A stretch of DNA of 64,000 nucleotides from Stereum hirsutum FP-91666 SS1 (GCF_000264905.1 NW_006763144.1:62001-126000); one strand, 5' to 3'. Counted from the stretch's first letter, positions 24,194 to 35,963 are shown. Translations and numbers: made by a program. The notes: generated from the sequence alone by a model not told the origin.

Positions 24194-25088
24194 ATGTTTC
24201 GTAACGTCGCACGGACATCATTACGCAGAGCTTTGCATACCTCTGTGCCGCGCGCGAACGCGACCGTTTCGCGACGCGGAATTGCTCTTGCGCTCGCGAC
24301 GACCTCTGCCACGGCTTACTTTGGCTGGCGGATAGCTTCAGGCAGCCAGGGTATTGCTCTTGATATGGAGAATCCAGGTGGGTGGTATACATATTTTGTT
24401 GTTGACCCTATACTGAAATACCCCATCGCGTTTATAGCGTCCGAAAAGCCCTCTTCATCTCCAAAACTCTCTGAACCCACCACTTCCACCACTCCCTCCA
24501 CGTCCAGTCCACCCTCCTCAACACCAGATGCAGAGACTACCGTCGAAGCTATTGCTACCGAAGCTGAATCGGAAGAGGGAGAATCCCAAGGAGCCTTCGA
24601 CCCCGTCACTGGCAAGATTAACTGGGACTGTCCGTGTTTAGGAGGAATGGCCTATGGTCCGTGTGGGATGCAGTTCAGGGAGGCATTCTCGTGTTTCGTG
24701 TTCTCTGAGGATGAACCGAAAGGAATAAATTGTGTGGATAAGTTCAAGGCGATGCAGAACTGCTTCAGGGAGAATCCGGAAGTTTATGGTGAAGGTGCGT
24801 ACAAATCCTCTGCCTTCACGTGTTCACGTTGCTCGACTTCCCTCTTTTTTATGCTTAATACTCTGCGATGCTCTACTCTGCCTCCAACCCCTTTAATTAA
24901 CGCGTTTATGTACAGAAATCATGAACGACGATGATGATGACGAACAAGACGCCACCACCCCATCCTCAGCCGACACTCCTACTTCCGCCGACACCACGCC
25001 TGCATCCCTCGCCGCTCAGGTGGACTCACCATCGGCCGCTACCGCTGAAAAGGCTACCGCCATCAGCTCGACAGCTACCTCCTCATAG
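24194..25088 (+). CDS. MIA40: Mitochondrial intermembrane-space import and assembly protein MIA40
   Basis: Two certain exons, 24194-24794 and 24916-25088, give 257 residues. The N-terminus [21 protein letters not shown] is a basic, amphipathic mitochondrial presequence. A hydrophobic anchor [20 protein letters not shown] follows, then a Ser/Thr/Pro/Glu linker. The core [24 protein letters not shown] and [13 protein letters not shown] carries the redox CPC pair and the twin Cys-x9-Cys helices of Mia40/Tim40, the oxidoreductase that oxidises and traps small cysteine-rich proteins in the intermembrane space. The tail is acidic ([11 protein letters not shown]). A stretch 24378-24437 (GTGGGT to TTATAG, 60 nt, in frame) could be spliced out, giving a 237-residue form. 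Confidence 0.92.
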
Positions 25089-26922
25089 ACATCATACATT
25101 CGCATACTATGTCATCGTGGTCGACGGCCTTCGGCCTCATCACTACATTTGCTCCGCCCGCTCATATATCTTATATTCGACTATCATCACCACTCAGTGC
25201 ATATGCATATCTTCGAACACGAAGGTATCTCGACAGGTCGGACGGAACGTAAACGATGAATACCTTCATAACCTCGCTTGCACAGTCTCAGAAGCACCTT
25301 TTCTTGCCGGATGTGATTCCAACCTGATTCTTACTGGCTCCTCAGAGAAGATCTGCGACTCATATGTGAGTCTCTGAAGTATCGTTGGTGTATCCTGCCT
25401 TGATGTATCCTCTGTCCGAGTAAAACTGCGAGACTTGTGCATCTGGAAATATGCCTTCGCCTACCCTTCCTCTTTTTCGATTGGATCGATTTCTGCAAAG
25501 GTCCCGGTCATCTTCAATGAATACTGTGTTGTCAGGCCCACCATTCTCTCCACTATCTATGCTCCCGCATTTGAAAGACCATGATATTTGACAGACTGTG
25601 GCACCGTCAAAGAGCTCGCACATCCCACATTTCTTGGCGCAGTTTACTGCAGCACGATCCAGCCCGTTTCTCCATACGCCCGTCTAAGTCAACACATTCT
25701 ACAGCTTGACAGGTGCTCATGAATATTTCCAGCATTTTCGGGGTATGTATACGTCGGGGAGCGCGGGTTCCTGCAGTGGCACACACTAATGCTTAAACGC
25801 CGATTTACCGGCAATCTCCGGATGCGTTCACCTTGTGCCTGCGCTTCGATCGGGACGATCGACAATTTGATTATCCTCCCGCTCGTCCGACCTCGACGCC
25901 ATGCTCGACGCTCGTTGCTCTAGATCTTAGGGCTCCATGCTCTCCTCAATGTTCAGCCTTTCTGTAGAGAGCGGGTACCGCAACCAGACGGTTTTTTTCA
26001 TTCTGTCCGCCCTGCTATTATATGTAGGTCGACTATGTTCATTACTCAGAACCGAACATGACTTATCTTCGCGGCGCGAGTGGATAGGAGTGGATGTCTC
26101 GGGAACCTATCGAGGAAAAAGCTATTTCTGGCTTCATAATAACAACCGCGAATTGGTTCCACTACGACAGCCGCGGTTTCTATATACGTACGCTGAAAGC
26201 ATTCGCAATCGTTGGGCTCGTTCGTGCCCGATGCCGAAGCGCGCGTCCACCCACATCCGCTCCTTGCTCGCTCATATTTTCGCTCATTATTGTTAGTAAT
26301 ATGTCTAGCGGCCCACATCTGGTGCTCTCTACAAATATTCTACTATTTTTTTTTATCTCGTGGAGTGCAAATTTACAGTGTAGAACCTTGTAGAACCTGG
26401 CTCATCGCGTGTGGATGACGAAGTCAAGCCAGCCTCAGCCTGGCCATGGCGTAAATTTCACCCACTGTGTCCCCCCTTTCTCCACGTTCCTTCGGGGAAT
26501 ACATGGTGACGACGTTTTAAATTCTATTTCAACACACCGTCGATCTACTCCCTCTGAGACGCCCTTTACGACGCGTGTATCCCCGATGGCCAGGTTAGAC
26601 AGTTGCTATCCACTGGCAGCGAGTCGCTCATTACTTACTCAGCATTAATTTTTGAAGCGTCGTCAGGAGCTCTTGCGCTTGGGCGTTGGAGCTCGTGCAG
26701 ACCGGCATACCCACATTGTCCGTGTCCGATGGTATGACTGACTGTGCTTTACGGATTTCCCGGGAATGGGGGCATATCCTGGGGGACATATAAAAGCATC
26801 GTGGTGTTGACGACCTGTCGATCCCTCATTCCTCACAACCTCTCTATCCCTCTTCAGTCTCCACACCTACTACCCCTCACATTTCTATACCGCTTCCCCC
26901 GTACTCTCCCTCCTCACAAATC
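25089..26922. other. Intergenic, 1.8 kb, promoter at the right end
   Basis: No supported gene. Several short frames on both strands lack any recognisable motif. Near 26020-26360 the DNA is moderately A/T-rich. The right end is a good promoter for the next gene: TATAAAA at 26789-26795 and a C/T-rich tract from about 26850 to the ATG. Confidence 0.5.
26789..26795 (+). promoter_or_regulatory. TATA box of the ketoreductase gene
   Basis: TATAAAA lies 128 bases before the ATG at 26923 and is followed by a C/T-rich leader (about 26850-26920), the usual fungal core-promoter layout for a well-expressed gene. Confidence 0.6.
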
Positions 26923-28246
26923 ATGTCTAAAGGACTCGTTCTCGTCACTGGAGTCAGTGGGTGCGTCGTCCTCGCTATCGCGTACATCGATCGTTACCGA
27001 CAACTTTACGCTTTGTTCTACCTAACAGATTTGTCGGTACCGGCGTCGCTCTTGCTTACCTCGAAGCTGGATATGCTGTCCGTGGTACAACCCGTTCGAA
27101 ATCCAAGGCTGAGGACTGGATCGCCATGTTCCCCCAACACAAAGCCAACTTCGAGTACGCTGTCGTTGAGGACATCGTCACCCCACACTGTTTCGACGAG
27201 TCGGTCAAGGGCGTAGATTTCATTGCCCACACTGCCTCGCCATTCCATTACAATGTCAAGGTTCGTCATCCACTTTTTTAAGGTCTCCCGGCGTCCTTCG
27301 TGCCACTTGAGTAGGCGGTTGGCTAACCTGTAAATCTCCGGTCACGTCATACAGGACAACGAGAAAGACCTCCTCCAACCCGCCATCGCCGGCACGAAGA
27401 ACCTCGTCGCAGCCACCAAACTCGAGCCCAAAATCAAACGCGTCGTCCTCACCGCCTCCTTCGCCTCCATCATCAACTTCAACAACATCCCCGGCATCGG
27501 CAAGACCTACACCGACGAGGACTGGAACCCCGCCACGTACGAGGAGGCCAAGGTCCACGCACACCCCGGATACGTGTACTGTGCTTCGAAAGTGTTGGCT
27601 GAGAAGGCGTTCTGGGAGTTCATCGAGACGGAGAAGCCTACTTGGGCTGGATCGGTCATTTGCCCTCCGTACGTCCTGCTTTTTGATACATTTTTGTCCT
27701 TGTTCTGATTATCTTCTCGTTGTTCAGTATGGTCTTCGGCCCCCCTCAGCAAAAGATCACCTCCCTTTCCGCGCTCAACACTTCCACCCAGGATACCTGG
27801 AACGTCGTCAACGGCTCCTACAAGGACGGCATTCCACCAACCGCTTTCCCCGCTTTCGTCGACATCCGCGATGTTTCGCTTGCCCATGTCAGGGCGACTG
27901 AGAGGGAGGAGGCTAAGGGGCAGAGATATTTGTTGATTGGTGACGCATACGTGAGTATACAATCTCGTCTTTGCTTAGCATCCTCTGTCGTCAATAACAT
28001 ACTGACCGTGGTCCTGTGACATTCGTCCAGAAAAACGAAGAAATCGTCGACATCGTCAGCCGTACCCACCCCGAGCTCGCCGACCGCCTTCCCAAAGTCG
28101 ACGTCTCGAAGGTCACGCACGAGGATCACTTCTCGTTCGACTGCTCCAAGGCGAAGAAGCAGCTCGGCATTGAGTTCATCACTCTGGAGAAGAGCATCAA
28201 GGATACGGCGGACAAGTTAGTTCAGATCGAGAAAGAGTTGGCCTAG
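26923..28246 (+). CDS. NAD(P)-dependent aldehyde/ketone reductase, GRE2 / dihydroflavonol-reductase-like extended SDR
   Basis: Five exons (26923-26960, 27029-27260, 27355-27668, 27728-27950, 28031-28246) give 340 residues with every frame kept. The N-terminus forms VTGVSGFVGTGVALAYLEAGY, the glycine-rich dinucleotide fold (the first intron splits GF). RGTTRSKSKAEDW follows the second strand, where a basic residue favours NADP. HTASPFHYNV and RVVLTASFASI are typical of the DFR/cinnamoyl-CoA/Gre2 branch. The catalytic Tyr and Lys lie in YVYCASK (YxxxK). Relatives reduce methylglyoxal, aldehydes or ketones, and the exact substrate is unknown. A TATA box and C/T-rich leader suggest strong or inducible expression. 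Confidence 0.9.
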
Positions 28247-28541
28247 TTTGGTCTTTAGAAGCGTGGAATAGATATAGAGCGCTGTTGTAATTGGTTTGTA
28301 AAATACTCTGTGGATTGCTGAGGTTATAATTGCTTTTACATGGAACATACCGCTGTCTATCACACCTCAGTGCTCACAATAATCGTGATACGTTGTCTGC
28401 AACCCGGCGTCCCTGTAGCACAAAGCTCACAACTTTTGACGCTATCTATACCGACGGAGTATATTCTCATACATTTACATCTACAGCTCCGAGCGTATAC
28501 ATTCTTTGGAATTCTTCCATGCCTCCGGAATTCAACATACA

Positions 28542-30292
28542 TCACGCTGGGTACAGCCCCAAGAGCAACTTGACCACATCGTCGTAGTTCTCCGAACTCT
28601 TTCCGCCCAAAGCCAACTCCGCAATTTGCCCCGCATCCTCTTTCGGCACGTTGTAATGCGCCAGGTCGGTCTTCAAACCCAAGTCGTCCACAAGCCTGTC
28701 ATACAATATGCAGGCCGTCAGTCGTCACGTCCTCTGGTGCAGATGATTGGAAGGATGGAAGAGGTGTCGCAAACGTACCCCTCAATCAAGCCAGCAAGCT
28801 TCGTGATATCTCCCTCTGGGGTGCCCGTTGGCGCTTGCCTGAGGTAGAAGAGACAGTTGGCGAGCCATTCTTTTTCCTCGGCGTTGGCGATTCGGGCTTG
28901 TAAACGCACAACGGGAGCGAGGGTGAGACACTGTGAGATATGATGCGTTATATGGACACGATCAGTCTCCTTGTCCCTGAGCAGGCGTGGTTTGAAACAC
29001 ATACAGAAGTCATTCCGTGCGGGATGTGGTACGCAGCACCCAGCTTGTGTCCTAGGGCATGCGAGATACCTAGTGCGCTGTTGGGAAAGTAGATATATCC
29101 GTATCCATCGGTCGAGGTTATTTGATACGAGGAGAATAGTAGACAAACCTGTATTTCTCGGTCATGAACGGCCACAAGCTCATCCAACTCGCCAACTGCA
29201 ACTTCATCCTATACTCCAGATTGTTCGGGTCGGCCTTCGACTTGGGAAGGTATGTGAAGAGATCGAAGAGGGCTTGATAATACAAAGGCTTGAGTGTAGG
29301 AGGCATTTGGGGACGAATCAGGTTCTCGACGGCGTGGTCTACGGCGCGCATGCCAGTGGAAAGCCTGGATGAGGGTGAAAATTATAGTAATGAGTAGGTG
29401 CATCAGAAATAATGAGTGATAGAAGGACGAAAGAAAGGGTTCATACCACAGGCGTTCGGGGGTCGGAAGTGTGAGTTCGGCGTCGAGGATGATGCCTGAC
29501 GGTGCAAGGTACGGCGACGATACGCTCACTTTCTTTCCTTCGTCATTCGTATACCCTGCACCAAACTAGTATGCACCATAAATAAACTGTGACGGACAAT
29601 GGCCCATATCCTCCCGCCAAACAATCACTCACCGTGTACTCCGCCGCGCTCAATGTCGTCGGCACCGCGATCTGTTTCACTACACTCTCCCACTTATCCC
29701 CTCCTTGTCCTTCCTCCAAATGCAGGTTATATATGATAGCTTTGGATGCATCGACGGGTGAACCACCACCGACTGCAACGATGAAGTCGCAGCCTGCGTC
29801 TCTGAAAGCTTTGATCCCAGCGCGAATACCGGCTATGGGTGAGTGTTCGCCGATCTCGTAAAATGTGGCACCGTAAGAGTTGGAGTCAGAACGGAGGATG
29901 GATTCGACTTTCTTGACGACATCGGTCTGGTGAAGGATAAGGGTTGAGAGAAAGTGTCAGTGCTGGATATGAAGGTAGGAGGTGACGAGAAATCATAAGC
30001 AAGAACCAGCGCGAGGATCATCACCCGCCACCTCTCTTCATTGACCGCCTTCAAATCTCCTTTCGTGGCTGTCTCGTCTTCGCGACAACTCAACGATACT
30101 TGAACTCACGTTGTTGTACAAACTCTTCCCAGTAACAATTAATGCTTTCGTTCCTCCGATCTTCGCGCGCAGCTTCGGAAGAGCGGTGGCCAGCGATCCA
30201 GCACCGTAGTACACGCCTTTGAGGGTGTTGGTGTACGAGTAGTTACCTTCCAGGGTGCTAGACCCGTGTTTGTCGTTCGAAAGGGCAGACAT
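28542..30292 (-). CDS. Iron-type alcohol dehydrogenase, maleylacetate-reductase-like
   Basis: A multi-exon gene from MSALSNDKHGSS at 30292 to VVKLLLGLYPA at 28542. GVYYGAGSLATALPKL and KALIVTG mark the start of the family fold. DAGCDFIVAVGGGSPVDASKA (about 29810-29750) is the nucleotide-binding loop of group III alcohol dehydrogenases, and TGMRAVDHAVENL and GISHALGHKLGAAYHIPHG contain the histidines that bind the metal. The overall pattern is closest to maleylacetate reductases, the last step of fungal hydroquinone/hydroxyquinol breakdown (maleylacetate to 3-oxoadipate), but other substrates are possible. It is convergent with the GRE2-like gene, with 295 bases between the two stops. All visible metal-site residues are kept. 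Exon junctions were only partly resolved. Confidence 0.85.
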
Positions 30293-31002
30293 ACGTTAGG
30301 TTATGAAGTTCAAAGGCTCAGGCAAGGGTGTGTGTGGAGAAGACAAGATGCTTTGTCACGGTCCGACTCGAGAAGGCCTCCCGACGGTATTATCTCTCAG
30401 GAGAGCCAATATTCAAATCAATGATTATCGATGCAAGTCCCCGTTGACAAGTCTTCCCTGGGCGAAAGGTCTCAAGAATAGAGACATTCTCATGATCGTA
30501 ATGCAGAGAAAGTAATGGGCAGGGCAATGTCGAGCATTCATGGTCCAATCGTGGTGGTGGCATAAACGCAACCTGCGTTGTGGCGTGGGCTTCCCCTGCT
30601 GGCGCCAGAGCTCTCGCCACCCCCTGACCGCGAACAGGACCTTCGCCCGGGACGAAGCCGGTACACGCATCTCAAAAGATGGAACAGCACGCTCAATGTC
30701 TCCACCATATGAGGAAACAGTCTCTCCCATATGTCTAGTCGAGTCTCTACACAAAGAACGAAAGTTGAGAGCTAGGAGGCATTATGACAGACACGACACG
30801 ATCGTAAGCAAGCCAGTATTGGAGGACATGTGCACAATCCCGGTTGGCGAGCACTCAGAAATCTGGACCATAATCCAGAGACAGGCTGCACAAAAAGTCA
30901 CAGGCCGACGACCCGCAGTTGCCCTACACACTAGTCAGCTCGACCGATTGAGACGAACATGAGAGGCTAGGTCGAGGCTTACCGAAGGCGTCACAATTCG
31001 CA
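30293..31002. other. Intergenic, no gene seen
   Basis: About 710 bases upstream of the iron-type dehydrogenase and downstream of the quercetinase-like gene. Overlapping short frames on both strands mirror one another and match nothing I know. It must hold the dehydrogenase promoter. Confidence 0.45.
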
Positions 31003-32164
31003 TCACAAATACGCCGGAAAGACAGCGTAGTCCCAAGGCTCCCCCTCCCGAATGAGCTTGTAGTCCAGTCCCTCTCCAGCTGTCCCAACAAAGATCTTGG
31101 TGTACTTCACATCGCTCCAGTACGTGAAGGGCGTCCCCGCCGGGATGAACACGACATCGCCCGTACTCATTTTCTCGTCGAAGCCAGCAATCCCGATACT
31201 AAGCTGCCCCTCCAAAACCTGGAATGTCTGATGAACGTCGAAAGTCTGCTCCGCGATCGTCTCGTTACTGAGTTTCTTGCGCATGACGATGGTCGAAATG
31301 GTAAAGTTTCCATCCGTTTCGTTGGCGGTGGAGCGAGGGGCGATGACTTGACCCAAAGCGCGGTGAAGGTACTTTGGACCGTAGTTCGATGCAAGGAAGT
31401 AGGGCGTCGAGCTATTCCCCGGGAGGGTGTTGTTACCCGTACGCCACACACCGCCCCGACTCGTCCCATTGATCATATCGTAGGACAGGTTTGCGGTAGG
31501 CTCGAGATTGACATCGAAGTGAGGGGCGGAGGAAATAAACTGGTTTATGGGGAAGTCGAGAGGCTGGTCAGGTGGGTAGGGAGCCCCAGAAGCGCTGGAG
31601 TAGGGTGTGGTGATGTTGACGAAAAACTCTTCGAAGCCGCCAGGTTGAATAAAGCCAGTCAGTTGAGCGTCGGGGTCGATGATCTGGTATGAGTGGTTTT
31701 GAGAAGGTGGTACGGCGCCAAAGTCGTGAGCAGTGAGTTGACGTTGCTCGTTATTGACCCAGAGATTGATGCGGCCTTTGAAAGAAAAGAAGTTCTCATA
31801 GAAGGTCCTATGGCTGACGAGGAGAGAGTGAACAAGCGATCGAAGTGTGGACTCGAGAGTAGAATGAATAGACATACTTGTGAGGGTTTACTTGGATGCC
31901 AGTTTGACCATTCGTGCCCAGAAGGGTGAAGGCCCCACCCGAGGCATTGCTCGAAACAAGTACGCGGAAAACGTCGTCCGCGAGCTGAAGCTCCAGACCG
32001 TCGAGATTGGCAAGCATATAGGGTCGTACATAGCTCGGAGGAGTGGTGACCCAAAGCGATGTCATATTTATGGTGTTGTTTGTGGCGAAAGCATTAGAGG
32101 AGTCGGAGACGGCGTACGCGTCTGAAGTGACGAACGCGAAGAGGAACAGATACAAACAGTGCAT
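31003..32164 (-). CDS. Secreted bicupin, quercetin 2,3-dioxygenase-like
   Basis: Two exons, 32164-31878 and 31807-31003, separated by a 70-nt intron, give 363 residues. The N-terminus MHCLYLFLFAFVTSDAYA is a signal peptide, and many Asn-x-Ser/Thr sites point to secretion. The first cupin has NPHKTFYENFFSFKGRINLW and the histidine of PPSQNHSYQI. The second has FDVHQTFQVLEGQLSIGI and GDVVFIPAGTPF. This two-cupin layout matches fungal quercetinases, copper enzymes that open the flavonol ring and release CO. In the known enzymes the first cupin has His-x-His ahead of the Glu; here the first His position reads Asn. Metal binding or substrate may therefore differ. A TATA-like element lies about 60 bases upstream. 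Confidence 0.85.
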
Positions 32165-32614
32165 TGCCTGACAAAAGGGAGAAGATGGTGCGCCCTGAAG
32201 CCTACTAGTGAGGTGGGTGCCATACTTATACACTGTGGATGAGTCGTGTTCGATTTTCTAATGGCCACTGTTGGAACAAGTCGGGGGCCACGCCAATTTG
32301 CAGGTCGAGCACGGCGCCCTTCAAGTTGCCGCCAAGTGTGCCAGATAGATGAGATAGGTTCCCAGGCGGGGCCCGCCAGCGCCACAACGAACCTGAAAGT
32401 ACCACGAGGAAGGCAAAGGAGAAGAGCAAGATAAGTAACCCCGAGTCACTTGAGACAAACAAGCCCGTTTTCTGCAGAAATAGAACATGTGATGCCATGG
32501 GAAGGTGTGGCAGGTGTCTGTCTCGATTTCTAGTTCCTGTTCTCCACCTTTCATCAACATCGATATACAAGTCCGTTCAAGACCACGGCTCTGTTTGAGG
32601 GCAACTTTTGAACC
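32165..32614. promoter_or_regulatory. Divergent promoter region between bicupin and mitochondrial carrier
   Basis: About 450 bases between two divergent start codons. It holds the TATA-like element listed separately. Short minus-strand frames here contain hydrophobic stretches but no family signature. Confidence 0.45.
32225..32230 (-). promoter_or_regulatory. TATA-like box of the quercetinase-like gene
   Basis: On the minus strand TGTATAAGTA lies about 61-66 bases before the ATG at 32164, a plausible core promoter position. Confidence 0.5.
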
Positions 32615-34254
32615 ATGACGACACCTCTCGAGCAGGACGCGCTTTCAGAGAAGATGGTGGAAGGAGATAAGCCGAAATTAACCGAACGGGCCCCGTCTTT
32701 GTCGCCGGCACTTCCCGGTCGAACCGCCAATGACCAAGCGGGGCTCATCTTCGCCTCTGCTGCACTCGCCAGTGAGTCACTACTTCCCGAGGACCATGTA
32801 GTAGGGAGATATAATCAAAACTCATCTCGCATGCGAAGATATGCTGGCCTCGGCGGTCAGCAACCCGCTAGACATGTCAGTTTTCCCGGTAAACCTAGTG
32901 GTCACCAATCCCGATTTTTCTGACTGAACCTTGTCCACAATTCAACCACCCAAAAAACTGCCGGTTTTGCGACACTGACTATGTCTCAGAATTAAGGTAA
33001 GCTGCTTTTTGATCATGTGTTTTCACGGTAGAGTAGGTTGACTGAATATCCGCAATGTCAGGTCCGCCAGCAGCTCCGAACACAGTGTATGGCGACTTGA
33101 ATGGTTCTGACAGTAAGAGCAGGCTCATAACCATCATTAATATTTTCACAGCCGCGCAGCTGTCTTCATCTAATGCTTTCTGGACCGTCGGTGCTCAAAT
33201 GGCCAAGTCAGAAGGTGTCCTCAGTCTCATGAACGGCCTGACAGCGAGCATGATGCGCGAGATCGTCTACTCAGGTATCCGCATGGGGACGTATGAGTAT
33301 TTCAAGGACGCGTAAGTTCATATCACCATGGAGGAGTAGATCGACTTCATTGATTGCAATAACAGCATCCTCGATGTATCGGCTGGGTCACTCTCCAAGG
33401 ATGGGCTAACCTTGAAAGTTTTCGCTGCCACTGTCGCGGCTACTTTGGGCTCGTGAGCGTCGTTGCTTAACGTTTTATCTTGACATTCATATGTTGAGAG
33501 TTTATGTGACCTTCGTGTAGGGCGGTTGCAAACCCCACTGATCTCGTCAAAGGTAGTTGTGTCTCTCCGTTCGTTTGCACCTGCTGAACGCTTCCTAGTT
33601 CGCATGCAGGCGCACTACCCCGAAGGAAGCCCCTATCGCAACACCCGGCACGCTTTCGCCACCGTATGGCGAGAGGGTGCAACATCTACTGGAACGTCAA
33701 CGCCTGCAGGAGGTCTTCGGTCCATCTATCGCGGTGTAGATGCTACAACGGCCCGCGGAGTCGTTCTCTCGGTATCGCAGATATGCTCATATGATCAGAT
33801 CAAGCAGACGTTGAAGCAGAAGCGACTCATGGAGGAAGGTTTTCCATTACACTTCACCGCGAGCATGTTTGCCGGTTTCATCTGCTCCGTAACGTCCAAC
33901 CCGGTCGGTGAGTTCGTCAGCCACATTTTGAGATGGGGCATCTACATGCTAATAAACTACACTGTCGCATTTACAGACGTCGTCAAAGTTCGCGTTATGA
34001 ATGACAAAGAGAGACGGTACCAGGGCGTCTCGGACTGCGTCAAGCAGATGCTTCAGAAAGAAGGGCCTAAGGCATTCTACAAAGGATTTGGCATGTGCTG
34101 GGCAAGAGTGCGTGCCCGGATTCCGCTGCTCTCTCTTTTTCAAACCATAGAGTTACTGACATTTTGACGATCGGCGCAGCTCGGAACTCACACAATTCTG
34201 AGTTTCGTAGCGTTCGAACGCTTGAGATCGCTCTTCGGCATAGCACCTATGTAG
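32615..34254 (+). CDS. Mitochondrial carrier family protein (SLC25; dicarboxylate/oxaloacetate or uncoupling-protein-like)
   Basis: I rebuilt 11 exons: 32615-32771, 32839-32875, 32990-32996, 33062-33086, 33152-33311, 33366-33452, 33521-33552, 33599-33676, 33710-33907, 33977-34107 and 34180-34254. They total 987 nt, or 328 residues. All three carrier repeats then show the family signature: NPLDIIKVRQQLRTQ, NPTDLVKVRMQ and NPVDVVKVRVM. The seven-base exon 32990-32996 supplies Ile-Ile-Lys of the first. GLTASMMREIVYSGIRMGTYE and CSYDQIKQTLK are typical of the dicarboxylate/oxaloacetate/uncoupling branch of inner-membrane transporters. The substrate is not fixed by sequence alone. Two splice calls are unusual: an acceptor CGAAG at 32838, and a 33-nt in-frame candidate intron at 33677-33709 that may instead be translated as 11 extra residues. 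Confidence 0.87.
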
Positions 34255-34889
34255 ACTGATCGCTAGTTCAGCAATACTCGACCGCGTTCTCTCACTTTAT
34301 GCATGGCTCACCAGGTACGGAAAAAAAAGGTCAAGCATCCCTCCCGATATTTCTTCCGGGGTGCGGGTATATGTCTCGGGATTGCCGCCAGGACGACGAC
34401 GACGCTGTTTGGTAGGCTGTGTACTCGTGTGTCTAGCGACAGCCTTGGCACATCAGTATTTATTGGAAACATGTGGTTTAGGCTTTGAGTAGCACTGGAT
34501 GGCTACACGTAGGGCATCTAGAACGGTCCCAAACAGACAACAAAGCTTCGGCAGCTCCGTGATGGAGATTTTCGCGGCCAAGTGAGCCCTGGACCTGTGT
34601 GTATACGTTAGGTTCAGGGTGCCTAAATTTCTACGGACTGTCACCCACTGCATTCACGACGGACATGGCTGGCCAGCTTCCTGCTTATGGATACCCATTG
34701 CAGCCCTCGAAGTCCGCCGATCCCGTCGGTGCGGGGCATGTGGCACTTGGGTGTGTCACGGCCAACGTCAGCCGTCGCCACACCGCGTCCCTTTCCTATA
34801 ACTACGGCGGACCATCCGCGTCAATTACCACGAGCACTTTTAGTCCACATCACTCACCAGACTCGTTCCACCTTTGAAAACTCGTCGTT
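34255..34889. other. Intergenic, promoter of the secreted protein
   Basis: About 635 bases with no recognisable gene between the carrier and the small secreted protein. C/T-rich DNA precedes the ATG at 34890. Confidence 0.45.
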
Positions 34890-35721
34890 ATGTTCGCCCG
34901 TCCTTCATCCTTTGCGACCACAGTCCTGGGTTTCTCCCTGTTCGCTACCACTTCTGCTCTCAGCGTCGCAAGACAATCCAATGTCGATTCTTGTTCTGTG
35001 TTCCCGGGCACCGGTTCACTCAATGTGCTAAACTTCACATTAGCGGCGTTGAACACGACACAGCCCAACTCCAACACGACGGGTGCTCCCATCATCCTGG
35101 GTTAGTGCTGCACTCATCGATTACATGTTGTAGGTGAACAATGTCACTGAGTTTGTTTTACAACAATAATAGGAAGCGCAGGAGCAATCGATGGCGCCTC
35201 TTTCTATGACCTCAAGGTAAGTCGAGGAAGACTACCAGCGGACGCATCTCGCTGATTATGTCCAAATTTCTCGAAACGGTTTACTAGACTCAAGCCACCT
35301 ACCAATATCCATCCGCTGTCCCAGCATTGAACATGACAAACGGAGGTCTCACTTCAGGTCAATACGTGGTGGGCGGAACTGTCCCGTCCAACGCGAACCC
35401 AGGGTTCATCGCGACCTCGCTGAACACACCGGCTCCAGCTGAGATCTACTGTTCTGTCGTACGTATAAATTTTGTTTCTAAAGAAATGTTAATATACGGG
35501 CTGACTTTTTGACTCGTTTATAGGTGACCGATGGTTACGACTATCCACTTCTTGCGGTCAATGGGCATACGGACCTATTCAGTATCTGCAGGGAGTATCC
35601 TTGCGAGGACACGCCTTGGGAGGGCGTCTATTACAACGCCACGGAGGGCACGTCCTCATGTGGCGGACCTGCGTCTTGCTACCCGGTCGTACTGTCTATT
35701 GTTACTGCTGGACTGGATTGA
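34890..35721 (+). CDS. Small secreted protein of unknown function
   Basis: Four exons (34890-35100, 35173-35216, 35288-35458, 35524-35721) give 207 residues in a closed frame. An N-terminal signal peptide (FATTVLGFSLFATTSALSVA) is followed by a mature chain with several Asn-x-Ser/Thr sites (NFT, NTT, NMT, NAT) and scattered cysteines (VDSCSV, IYCSV, ICREYPCEDT, SCGGPASC). There is no membrane helix or GPI-like tail beyond a short hydrophobic end. I recognise no family. It could be a wall-associated or effector-like secreted protein; that is a guess from size and cysteines only. Confidence 0.8.
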
Positions 35722-35963
35722 TAGTTTAGAGGGAGTGGAGAAAGGACACACTATTTACTTCAGCTCTTGATAAGATCATACACCTACTACAAGTTTATCT
35801 GTTTACATAAATAAAACAGCCCAAGTAACGTGGAAGAATGGGTATACGAAGGAATTGAAGGGGTGAAAGATTCACGAAGACGCACGCGCGCTATAAACTG
35901 TACCCGTGCTCAAACAGTGGCTCTGCGGATAGATTGTAGTCCGAAACATATACGTTCCCTGCG

